Under the pieces are notes generated by a model. That model was not told the origin of the DNA, did not search any database, and saw only the letters and a program-made list of their open reading frames with translations. The translations under genes and the position numbers were made by a program. This document shows, one piece after another, positions 7,162-13,229 of a stretch of DNA of 13,229 nt (its first letter is position 1; each line of letters opens with the position of its first letter). Source of the stretch: Alphaproteobacteria bacterium (GTDB lineage: Bacteria; Pseudomonadota; Alphaproteobacteria; Rhizobiales; Aestuariivirgaceae); assembly GCA_026400595.1 (NCBI GenBank), contig JAPLOT010000502.1, forward strand, positions 1 to 13,229. The letters run 5' to 3'.

Positions 7162-8700
7162 ATGACGGCCCAGAACGACATCATTGCCCACGCCGTAACC
7201 TCGGAATTCCTCGAGAGCCTCAAGACAGCACCGATCAATGCGCGTCCGGAAGGACTGCGCGAAGCGCTCATCGACCGATTGTCCGCGGCCACGCCCGTCT
7301 CGGCGCGAATTCTGCAGGCTATGACGCGGGCTGCCGAAGGCATGCTGGTGGCCGCTGCCGGCCTCCTGCTGGCCGTCTATCATCCCGGCTTCGGGATTGA
7401 CGCGCCGGCTGGCTTCTACATTCCCGTCATCCTGGCCGTGGGCATTGCGTTCCCGCTGCTGTCCGAACTGTTTCAGCTCTACTCCGTCGCCGCCCTGCTC
7501 CAGCCGCTCGGCCGGATGGCCAGGCTTCTCACGGTGTGGACGCTGATCTTCTCCGCCATCACCGCCGTGGCCTTCATCAGCAAGTCGGGTGAAGATTATT
7601 CGCGTTTCTGGCTGGCAAGCTGGTATGTCAGCGGAATTCCGCTGTTGATTGTCACGCGGGCGATCACTGCCCGGCTCACGCGGCATTGGAACCGTCACGG
7701 CAAGTTCTCCCGCCACGCCGTACTGGTAGGTGGCGGAGACTCTGCTGCCAAGCTGCTTGCCGCGCTCGACTCCAGCGCCACTTCGGATGTCTCGGTCGTG
7801 GGCATCTTCGATGACCGCGACGATCACCGCTCGCCGCCGCGGGTAAACGCGCTGCCAAAGCTGGGAACGGTGAACGACCTTGTCGACTTCGTCCGCCGCA
7901 GCCGGATCGATCTCCTGCTGATCAACCTGCCCCTGTCGGCGGAAACTCGACTGCTCGAGATCCTCAAGCGCCTGTGGGTCCTCCCGGTGGACATCCGGCT
8001 CAGCGCCTACTCACAGAAGCTGCACTACCGGCCGCGCGCCTATTCCTATGTTGGCAACGTGCCCTTTCTCGATGTCTTTGACCGGCCGCTCACGGAATGG
8101 GGCAAGATCATCAAGGCGGTGGAGGACAAGGTCATCGCGTCCCTTGCCGTGATCGCGCTGTCGCCCGTCATGCTGCTTGTCGCTCTGGCCATCAAGCTCG
8201 ACAGCAAGGGCCCCGTGCTCTTCAAGCAGAAGCGCTTCGGCTTCAACAACGAGCTGATCGAGGTCTTCAAGTTCCGCTCGATGTATCACGAGTCAAGCGA
8301 CGTGGACGCGGCAAGGCTCGTGACCAAGGGTGACCCGCGGGTTACCCGCATCGGCCGTTTCCTGCGCAAGTCGAGTCTCGACGAACTGCCGCAGCTCTTC
8401 AATGTTCTGCGCGGCGAACTTTCCCTCGTCGGCCCACGCCCGCATGCCACCAAGGCCAAGGCCGCCGACAAGCTCTACAACGATGTGGTCGACGGCTACT
8501 TCGCGCGTCATCGGGTAAAGCCGGGCATCACCGGCTGGGCGCAGATCAATGGCTGGCGGGGCGAAACCGACACGGCAGAGAAGCTCCAGCGCCGCGTCGA
8601 GCACGACCTCTACTATATCGAGAATTGGTCGCTCATGTTCGACCTCTACATCCTGTGGCGCACGCCGATCGCACTGCTCAAGACCGAGAGCGCCTATTGA
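7162..8700 (+). CDS. Undecaprenyl-phosphate sugar-1-phosphate transferase (WcaJ-like polyprenyl glycosylphosphotransferase)
   Basis: A 512-residue initiating enzyme that moves a hexose-1-phosphate, often glucose, from UDP-sugar to undecaprenyl phosphate. Seen: four N-terminal membrane helices (about 59-76, 87-108, 122-140, 150-168); a CoA-binding-like Rossmann domain at about 184-300 (HAVLVGGGDSAAKLL at its start); and a C-terminal bacterial sugar transferase domain at about 315-512 with its re-entrant membrane helix (323-344), KFRSMYHESSD (370-380), the catalytic LDELPQL with Asp407-Glu408, SLVGPRP (421-427) and KPGITGWAQINGWRGET (453-469). This long, five-helix architecture is that of the WcaJ/WbaP group; similarity to glucose-specific members makes glucose the likeliest first sugar. 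The ATG is preceded by a weak AGAAGCGGA site. Its stop overlaps the start of the polymerase gene. Confidence 0.94.
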   Translation: MTAQNDIIAHAVTSEFLESLKTAPINARPEGLREALIDRLSAATPVSARILQAMTRAAEGMLVAAAGLLLAVYHPGFGIDAPAGFYIPVILAVGIAFPLLSELFQLYSVAALLQPLGRMARLLTVWTLIFSAITAVAFISKSGEDYSRFWLASWYVSGIPLLIVTRAITARLTRHWNRHGKFSRHAVLVGGGDSAAKLLAALDSSATSDVSVVGIFDDRDDHRSPPRVNALPKLGTVNDLVDFVRRSRIDLLLINLPLSAETRLLEILKRLWVLPVDIRLSAYSQKLHYRPRAYSYVGNVPFLDVFDRPLTEWGKIIKAVEDKVIASLAVIALSPVMLLVALAIKLDSKGPVLFKQKRFGFNNELIEVFKFRSMYHESSDVDAARLVTKGDPRVTRIGRFLRKSSLDELPQLFNVLRGELSLVGPRPHATKAKAADKLYNDVVDGYFARHRVKPGITGWAQINGWRGETDTAEKLQRRVEHDLYYIENWSLMFDLYILWRTPIALLKTESAY

Positions 8701-9950
8701 CCCCTGCCGCAGTCATAGGCCGCACGGTCGAGCCGCGCCTGCTCGGGCTCTCGCTTGAGCATGTCCGGTCCGCGGCAGTCTGGCTCATGCTGGCGTCAAG
8801 CTTCTACGTCATCGTCGAGCCGGCGCCGACCGACGTCATCTTTATCCTGACCCTGCTTCTGTTCCTGCCGTCGGGCCTGCGGATCTCGCCGCTCGTGTTT
8901 CCGATGATCCTCTGCCTCCTGCTCTACAATCTCGGAGGTTTCATCAGCTATATCGTCATGGCCGACAATGACAAGGCGGGCATGTTCGTGGTGGCGTCGG
9001 TCTACATGGGCGTTTCGGCCGTGTTCTTCGCCTTCTATCTTGCCGAAAACCCCGAACAGCGAATGGCCGTGATCAAAAGGGGCTACGTCGCGGGTGCCGT
9101 CATCGCTTCCGTGATCGGCATTCTGAGCTATTTCGATGTGGCAGGACTTGCGGTACTCTCGCCCATGGGGCGCGCACAAGGGACATACAAGGATCCCAAC
9201 GTGCTTTCGACCTACATCATCCTGCCCGCGCTGTTCCTTATCCAGGACGCCATGCTCAAGAGTTCGGGCAGCAGACTGATACGCTTCGCCGCGCTGCTGA
9301 CGATCCTTGCCTGCCTGTTCCTGTCCTTCTCGCGCGGCGCATGGCTGAACTTCGTCTTCTCGACGGTCATGATGATCGGACTCACCTTCATGCTGACTTC
9401 CTCGGCGCGACTGCGGAGCCGCATCGTCATGCTGACCATGATGGGGGTTGCGATTGCCGCCGTTCTCATCATGTACCTGCTCACCATCGAGGAGGTACGG
9501 ACGCTCTTCTATGATCGCCTGACGCTGGTGAAGAGCTACGACACCGGCGAGACCGGCCGCTTCGGGCGCCAGCTCAATGCGCTGGGCGACATTTTCGTGT
9601 GGCCGCTGGGCTTCGGTCCCATGGAGTTCCGCAACTTCTACGGCCAGGACCCGCACAACGTCTTCCTCAATGCCTTCGCCTCCTATGGCTGGCTCGGCGG
9701 CATCTCCTACCTGCTGCTGATCATCGGCACGATCATTGTGGGCTTCAAGTCTCTGCTCGTCCGCTCGCCATGGCAGAATGCCGCGATCGTCCTGTTCTGT
9801 CCCTTCATCGGCACGGTCATCCAGGGAGTCCAGATCGATACCGACCACTGGCGGCACTTCTACTGGATGCTCGGCATGATCTGGGGGCTCTATGCAGCGT
9901 CTGCCACCTATGTGGTGCCGACGCGAAGGTCAGTTCCCCAGCCAGCCTGA
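8697..9950 (+). CDS. O-antigen ligase/Wzy-type polysaccharide polymerase
   Basis: A 417-residue, strongly hydrophobic protein with about ten membrane helices, matching the O-antigen ligase/polymerase (Wzy_C) superfamily. The helix LACLFLSFSRGAWLNFVFS and the periplasmic loop leading to DPHNVFLNAFASYGWLGG are the usual signatures; the DPHN motif is a typical catalytic-region element. In this operon it would polymerise flipped repeat units in the periplasm and not ligate LPS. I place the start at TTG 8697-8699, which overlaps the TGA of the preceding gene as TTGA, with GAGAG six bases upstream. The frame is open back to 8625 inside the preceding gene, and the next ATG (8787) would cut into the first helix. 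Its 3' end overlaps the convergent LssY-domain gene by 21 bp. Polymerase versus ligase is decided from context only. Confidence 0.88.
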   Translation: MTPAAVIGRTVEPRLLGLSLEHVRSAAVWLMLASSFYVIVEPAPTDVIFILTLLLFLPSGLRISPLVFPMILCLLLYNLGGFISYIVMADNDKAGMFVVASVYMGVSAVFFAFYLAENPEQRMAVIKRGYVAGAVIASVIGILSYFDVAGLAVLSPMGRAQGTYKDPNVLSTYIILPALFLIQDAMLKSSGSRLIRFAALLTILACLFLSFSRGAWLNFVFSTVMMIGLTFMLTSSARLRSRIVMLTMMGVAIAAVLIMYLLTIEEVRTLFYDRLTLVKSYDTGETGRFGRQLNALGDIFVWPLGFGPMEFRNFYGQDPHNVFLNAFASYGWLGGISYLLLIIGTIIVGFKSLLVRSPWQNAAIVLFCPFIGTVIQGVQIDTDHWRHFYWMLGMIWGLYAASATYVVPTRRSVPQPA

Positions 9951-10733
9951 TACGCTGCTCCACACGCCGTCCTTGAGGGCGATGAGCGGTGTGCTCTCGT
10001 AGGCCTTGGGCGGCCCTTCGACTGGACGGCCGTCCGGCGAGAGCACGGCGATGTGGATTTCGCCATCCGTGTAATAGCGGTCATCCTCGCCGTTGCGCCC
10101 GTTGACGGTCGGACCGACGCCGGAAACCTGGTAGGTGGCGGTGACCATATGGGCCGCGATCACGTCGGCAATCAGCCGATCCCGTTCGGCATCGATGTCA
10201 GGCGAGATGTGGTGTGTGAACTGTCCGTTGTAGTGGTTCAGTCCTACGCCGGCATCCAGCGTGGCCGATCCCAGCCAGACCGAACGGTCTTCCACGCCCT
10301 TCTCCAGCACTTTCCAGATTCGGACATGGTTGCGCCGGTCAGCGCTGCCGCCAATCGGCTTTTCGAAAGCCATGTCCTGCTTGCGTCCCTCGTAAAGCAG
10401 GGTGCTCACCGGAGCTTCCTTGTAGGGCCGATCGAAGACCACAGATCCGGCGATTTCAAGGCTGCTCTTGAGCGTGATCGGGTCTGCCGGATACCAGCCG
10501 GCACGATGCAGCGCCAGGATCACGTCGGTCTTGGACCCGACAAAGCCGACATTGAGCGGGTCGCCGGGAATGCCCGCCGTGGTCGTCGTCACTGCCGCAT
10601 GACCGGCCAGTCCGGGCTGGCGTTCATGGTGACTCCAGACTCGCGGCAAGACGATATAGGCAAGAACGCCATAGAGGGCCGCGATGATGACGATCCATTT
10701 CAGGACCTTGCGGCCCTTTGCTCCTGACGCCAT
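9930..10733 (-). CDS. LssY C-terminal domain-containing membrane protein
   Basis: A 267-residue protein with one N-terminal membrane anchor (about 11-33) and a large, probably periplasmic domain from about 56 on that matches LssY_C. Landmarks: GDPLNVGFVGSKTDV (57-71), AGWYPADPITLKSSLEIAGS (78-97), GRKQDMAFEKPIGGS (116-130), RRNHVRIW (133-140) and the His/Asp-rich THHISPDIDAERD (173-185). In other proteins this domain often follows a PAP2 phosphatase or DedA-type membrane region; here it stands alone behind one helix. Biochemical function is not established, and the clustered His, Asp and Glu residues only hint at metal binding. The ATG has a good ribosome binding site (GAGGAAGG) upstream. It lies downstream of tRNA-Pro on the same strand and overlaps the polymerase gene tail-to-tail, so an EPS link is positional only. 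Confidence 0.8.
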   Translation of the reverse strand: MASGAKGRKVLKWIVIIAALYGVLAYIVLPRVWSHHERQPGLAGHAAVTTTTAGIPGDPLNVGFVGSKTDVILALHRAGWYPADPITLKSSLEIAGSVVFDRPYKEAPVSTLLYEGRKQDMAFEKPIGGSADRRNHVRIWKVLEKGVEDRSVWLGSATLDAGVGLNHYNGQFTHHISPDIDAERDRLIADVIAAHMVTATYQVSGVGPTVNGRNGEDDRYYTDGEIHIAVLSPDGRPVEGPPKAYESTPLIALKDGVWSSVSGWLGN

Positions 10734-10756
10734 GCCTTCCTCGCATCGCCACGTCC

Positions 10757-10770
10757 ACCGCGACCGCGGT
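10757..10770. repeat. Short inverted repeat between tRNA-Pro and the LssY-domain gene
   Basis: ACCGCG-AC-CGCGGT has 6-bp GC-rich arms. On the minus strand it lies 31 bp past the tRNA 3' end and could stall polymerase or protect the tRNA trailer. No T-tract follows it, so it is not a standard intrinsic terminator. Confidence 0.3.
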
Positions 10771-10801
10771 TCTCGATTACTTGCCTGGAGGGGCAGATGA
10801 A

Positions 10802-10878
10802 TGGTCGGAGCGGCGGGATTCGAACCCGCGACCCCTACCCCCCCAGAGTAGTGCGCTACCGGGCTGCGCTACGCTCCG
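10802..10878 (-). tRNA. tRNA-Pro (anticodon GGG), CCA encoded
   Basis: The minus strand folds into a full cloverleaf of 77 nt: acceptor CGGAGCG/CGCTCCG, D-stem GCGC/GCGC, anticodon stem CTACT/GGTAG closing the loop CTGGGGG (anticodon GGG, reading CCC and CCU), five-base variable region, T-arm GCGGG-TTCGAAT-CCCGC, discriminator A and encoded CCA. The only irregularity is a T-G wobble pair closing the anticodon stem. It lies 47 bp downstream of the flippase gene on the same strand. The gap contains TAGAGG at 10890-10895 with TTCCGC 17 bp further upstream, a weak candidate promoter, so read-through from the flippase or ihfA-merR is also possible. Confidence 0.96.
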
Positions 10879-10925
10879 ACTTGGGGGAGCCTCTAGCATC
10901 CCTTGTCCAAAAGCGGAAGCCCCGA

Positions 10926-12227
10926 TTAGGGCGCACCGCGGCGGAACTGGGCAACGGCAAGAATATCGCCCCGGAAGGCCGTATAGCGCTGCGCCTGGAC
11001 ACCGAGCAGACCGGCCCAGACGATGTCGGAGACCACCACGGCGCAGGCCATTCCCATGACACCATAACTGGGCGCCAGCAGGGCCGCACCAAGCACGAGG
11101 ACAACCACGGCGAAGGCACAGGAGGACGCCGTGTGCGCCTGGAAGCCATCGATCGCCAGCAGGTATTGGTTCATGCCCGCCGCCGCGCGGAACAGTTGGC
11201 TCACCATGAAGAGTACCAGTGGCCAATGCGCCATTGCATATTCCGGCCCGAAGATTCCGAGGATCAGCGGTCCGAAGAAGATGCAGATGAAGACGCAGAC
11301 CAGAATCGCCGCCACGGACAGCAGGTTTACCCGCAGCAGCACAGTCTGTACCGCTTCGCGCTGACCCTTGACCAGGGCCTTTGCCAGATCGGGCAGCATC
11401 ATCTGCTGGGTCGACTGCGTGACAAAGCCCGCGAGTGCGGCGAGCCGAATGGCAATGCCGAAGGCGGCGACGCTGTCCGGCGGCAGGAACAATCCGCCGA
11501 TGATCGTCACAACGTCGGCGAAGGCAATGGTCACAGCAGCCACGATCACCAGCGACAGGGCCCGGTGCCGCAACAGCTTGCCGAAGCGGTGCGCGGGCCT
11601 TCGCCGCCAGGTGGGCGCGGCCTCCTCGCCCAGCACAATGGCCTGGCCAATGGCCACGGTGGCCGTGATCGCGATGATCACTATGAGCAAGGTGGTGAGG
11701 TCGTGGCGAAGACCGAAGGCGAAGGCCAGCAGCAGGTAGACCAGCAGCAGGCCGGGTCGGAAGAGATAGTCTGCGATGTACGACAAGGAGAACCGCCGCT
11801 GCGAGTTCGCCGTGGCGCTGGTCATGCGGATGAGGGACGAGAACGGCGCGATCAGCGTGCCGAAGATCAGGGCGGTGTTCAGGCCGGGGTTGAAGGGCTT
11901 GAAGACGATCAGCCAGACAACAAAGACGATCATCAACGCCGAGATACGGAAGGTGTCGCGCCAAGCAGCCGTATGGAAGGCCGCCACGAGCGACCTCGAT
12001 CCCAGCGCATAGAATCGGGCGAGCGACGTGATCGAGAGCGCCGGATAGCCCGCAGTCATCACCAGACTGATGAGTGCCGCGGCACTCATGGTCCTCAGCA
12101 CGATGCCGACGTCGTCTTTCGACAGCAGCCGGGCGAGCACGATTTGCGTCACCAGTCCGATGCCAGCGCCGCCAAGGCGGAAGCTCACCAGATTGGCGGC
12201 CCTGAGAATCATGCGCCAGAGTGGCAT
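10926..12227 (-). CDS. Wzx-type oligosaccharide flippase (MOP superfamily)
   Basis: A 433-residue inner-membrane protein of the polysaccharide-specific transporter/MurJ superfamily, which flips undecaprenyl-linked repeat units to the periplasm. About 12 hydrophobic helices run the whole length. The opening ILRAANLVSFRLGGAGIGLVTQIVLARLL is typical of helices 1-2 of the family, and helices around QMMLPDLAKALVKGQ and FGPLILGIFGPEYA mark the usual second half. The ATG at 12225-12227 has no strong ribosome binding site; an in-frame ATG five codons on is possible. It is presumed to serve the EPS cluster on the far side of tRNA-Pro, since no other flippase is in the window. A 119-bp gap with a CtrA-like element and a hairpin separates it from the merR-type gene, so its own promoter is likely. 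Confidence 0.88.
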   Translation of the reverse strand: MPLWRMILRAANLVSFRLGGAGIGLVTQIVLARLLSKDDVGIVLRTMSAAALISLVMTAGYPALSITSLARFYALGSRSLVAAFHTAAWRDTFRISALMIVFVVWLIVFKPFNPGLNTALIFGTLIAPFSSLIRMTSATANSQRRFSLSYIADYLFRPGLLLVYLLLAFAFGLRHDLTTLLIVIIAITATVAIGQAIVLGEEAAPTWRRRPAHRFGKLLRHRALSLVIVAAVTIAFADVVTIIGGLFLPPDSVAAFGIAIRLAALAGFVTQSTQQMMLPDLAKALVKGQREAVQTVLLRVNLLSVAAILVCVFICIFFGPLILGIFGPEYAMAHWPLVLFMVSQLFRAAAGMNQYLLAIDGFQAHTASSCAFAVVVLVLGAALLAPSYGVMGMACAVVVSDIVWAGLLGVQAQRYTAFRGDILAVAQFRRGAP

Positions 12228-12256
12228 CGTCGCTACAAATCCATCCCGAAACTGGC

Positions 12257-12273
12257 CGCTGCAACATGCAGCG
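12257..12273. promoter_or_regulatory. Inverted repeat in the flippase leader
   Basis: CGCTGCA-ACA-TGCAGCG has perfect 7-bp arms and a 3-bp centre, 29 bp upstream of the flippase ATG. It could be an operator or a leader hairpin. No T-tract follows on the minus strand, so a terminator for the upstream genes is unlikely. Confidence 0.4.
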
Positions 12274-12333
12274 CGTCCCAGTAACCGTTTTTGGTTCTAG
12301 GCGCGATTGCCTTTCAGTTCCGTTGGATGGAAG

Positions 12334-12350
12334 GGTTAGAAGAGTCTTAA
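12334..12350 (-). promoter_or_regulatory. CtrA-like element upstream of the flippase gene
   Basis: On the minus strand this reads TTAA-GACTCTT-CTAACC, 106 bp upstream of the flippase ATG and in the same orientation. It has the same ten fixed bases (TTAA, N7, CTAACC) as the element before the export lipoprotein gene. It includes the TAA stop of the merR-type gene, so part of the match is forced. Confidence 0.45.
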
Positions 12351-12832
12351 CGCGAGAGCGCGGGATCTAGCAGTTTGCGAGCTTCGCCCAGTTCCCGCAA
12401 TGCCGCGCGGAGTGATTCGGCATGATTGTCCGACAATCGGTTGGCAGGCCTCGCCGGCTCGGGCGCCGGCAAAGACTTGCCCACCCGCGGCGCCGGCTTG
12501 GCGCGACCCGGCGGCGGAGCCCCCTCCAATGCGCCATCGCGTTTCCGCGGCACGATTTCGCCGCGGCCCACGCCCGCAACATAGGCCACACCCTCTTCCT
12601 TGAGGATGTTCTGGACGCCGCGGATGGTATAGCCTTCCTTGTAGAGCAGGCTCCGCACGCCCTTCAGCAGTTCCACGTCGGCAGGGCGATAGAAGCGCCG
12701 CCCACCTGCACGCTTCATCGGCTTGATCTGCGAGAAGCGGGTCTCCCAGAAACGCAGCACATGCTGCGGTACTTCGAGTTCCTGCGCAGCTTCGCTGATG
12801 GTCCTGAATGCGTCCGGGGATTTCTCCACCAT
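12347..12832 (-). CDS. MerR family transcriptional regulator
   Basis: A 161-residue DNA-binding protein. A winged helix-turn-helix of MerR type covers about residues 8-80 (FRTISEAAQELEVPQHVLRFWETRF, then KRAGGRRFYRPADVELL and YTIRGVQNILKEEG). A Pro/Ala/Arg-rich linker follows (about 100-135), then a terminal helix LRAALRELGEARKLLD (141-156). There are no cysteines or other metal- or drug-binding features, so the signal is unknown. This is the conserved alphaproteobacterial MerR-like protein usually found next to ihfA. The ATG has a strong GGAGGGGA site. It begins 38 bp after ihfA ends, so the two are probably one operon. A role in EPS control is possible only by proximity. Confidence 0.9.
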   Translation of the reverse strand: MVEKSPDAFRTISEAAQELEVPQHVLRFWETRFSQIKPMKRAGGRRFYRPADVELLKGVRSLLYKEGYTIRGVQNILKEEGVAYVAGVGRGEIVPRKRDGALEGAPPPGRAKPAPRVGKSLPAPEPARPANRLSDNHAESLRAALRELGEARKLLDPALSR

Positions 12833-12870
12833 CGTCTCCCCTCCGCGGGTCGTCCTCTGCGAAACCCGGC

Positions 12871-13185
12871 CTAGTCCTCGTCGGTTCCGCGCTCGAGGCC
12901 GTTGATAACGTTCTTCATCACCTGGCTCGGCCGGAACACCAAAACCCGGCGAGGTGTGATCGGCACTTCCTCACCCGTCTTTGGGTTGCGACCGATGCGG
13001 CCGTTCTTCTGGCGCACCATGAAGGTGCCGAATGACGACAGCTTGACGGTCTTGCCCGCGACAAGCGTGTCAGAAACCAAGTCCAGGACGGACTTTACCA
13101 GATCTGCCGATTCGCTGCGCGAAAGTCCGATCTGGCGGTGAACAGCTTCGCTGAGATCGGCGCGGGTCAAGGTCTTGCTGGTCAT
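12871..13185 (-). CDS. ihfA: Integration host factor subunit alpha
   Basis: A 104-residue HU/IHF-family protein that, with IhfB, bends DNA at specific sites. Seen: an N-terminal helical dimerisation region (TLTRADLSEAVHRQIGLSRSESADL at 5-29, split here by no gap), KLSSFGTF at 48-55, and the DNA-binding arm GRNPKTGEEVPITPRR at 65-80, with the intercalating proline at 68. The short acidic tail ERGTDED is an extension beyond the core. Alpha rather than beta is supported by the adjoining MerR-type gene, the usual alphaproteobacterial order. Upstream, 13186-13229 holds GGGGAG and AGGGA purine runs near the ATG and no clear promoter; the fatty-acid genes plsX-fabH often precede it but lie outside the window. 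Confidence 0.93.
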   Translation of the reverse strand: MTSKTLTRADLSEAVHRQIGLSRSESADLVKSVLDLVSDTLVAGKTVKLSSFGTFMVRQKNGRIGRNPKTGEEVPITPRRVLVFRPSQVMKNVINGLERGTDED

Positions 13186-13229
13186 TCCCTAAGCTCCCCG
13201 GAACTGGTTTTTCCGAGAACGTATGACTC

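Noticed and set aside
8796..9857. Minus-strand open frame of 353 codons opposite the polymerase gene
   Set aside because: Its translation is a charged, low-complexity Asp/His/Glu/Arg-rich string typical of the antisense of a membrane protein.
494..9950. An exosortase (XrtA/PEP-CTERM) EPS system
   Set aside because: Deacetylase, FemAB-like, OPX, co-polymerase and WcaJ-like genes are compatible with one, but no exosortase, no PEP-CTERM protein and no PEP-CTERM histidine kinase/regulator pair is in the window.
10802..10878. tRNA-Pro as an active integration site of a mobile element
   Set aside because: No integrase, no direct repeat of the tRNA 3' end and no transposase gene were noticed anywhere in the window.
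10777..12284. Two open frames of about 495 codons, one on each strand, over the flippase gene and tRNA-Pro
   Set aside because: Both run through the tRNA and have low-complexity Arg/His/Gly-rich translations, while the 433-codon frame gives a clear 12-helix flippase.

Overview
The window is chromosomal DNA from a GC-rich alphaproteobacterium. It carries a compact exopolysaccharide (EPS) locus of the Wzx/Wzy type set between housekeeping genes. The class call rests on an alphaproteobacterial-type DUF2842 gene, a heme A synthase start, and a right flank of ihfA, a MerR-type gene and tRNA-Pro, an order I recall from several alphaproteobacterial orders. The order within the class cannot be fixed from sequence alone; a Hyphomicrobiales-like organism is a guess. 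I see no insertion sequence, CRISPR array, phage gene or obvious pseudogene.

Layout, left to right. (1) 1-501: the 5' end of ctaA (minus strand, cut by the window edge) and, divergently, a small DUF2842 membrane protein. (2) 494-2816: a cytoplasmic-looking polysaccharide deacetylase (minus) divergent from a BioF2/FemAB-like acyltransferase (plus). (3) 2797-5037: a Wzz/ExoP-like polysaccharide co-polymerase (minus) whose cytoplasmic BY-kinase-like domain has lost its ATP-binding motifs. (4) 5232-9950 (plus): outer-membrane export lipoprotein, GT4 glycosyltransferase, polyprenyl-phosphate sugar-1-phosphate transferase, and Wzy/O-antigen-ligase-type polymerase. (5) 9930-10733 (minus): an LssY C-terminal-domain membrane protein. 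(6) 10802-10878 (minus): tRNA-Pro(GGG). (7) 10926-12227 (minus): a Wzx-type flippase. (8) 12347-13185 (minus): MerR-type regulator and ihfA.

Proposed joint function: the sugar-phosphate transferase loads the first sugar on undecaprenyl phosphate, the GT4 enzyme extends it, and the deacetylase and acyltransferase may edit amino groups. Wzx flips the unit, Wzy polymerises it, and the co-polymerase with the export lipoprotein controls length and secretion. Only one conventional glycosyltransferase is present, so the repeat unit is very short or other transferases lie elsewhere.

The most interesting signal is regulatory. A CtrA-like element, TTWA-N7-NTWACC, occurs in sense orientation upstream of four EPS transcription units (co-polymerase, export lipoprotein, sugar-phosphate transferase, flippase). 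I found it upstream of none of the housekeeping genes. By eye, only about six TTAA tetramers occur in the whole window, and four of them belong to or lie within these elements. A perfect 16-bp palindrome also lies between one such element and the co-polymerase start.
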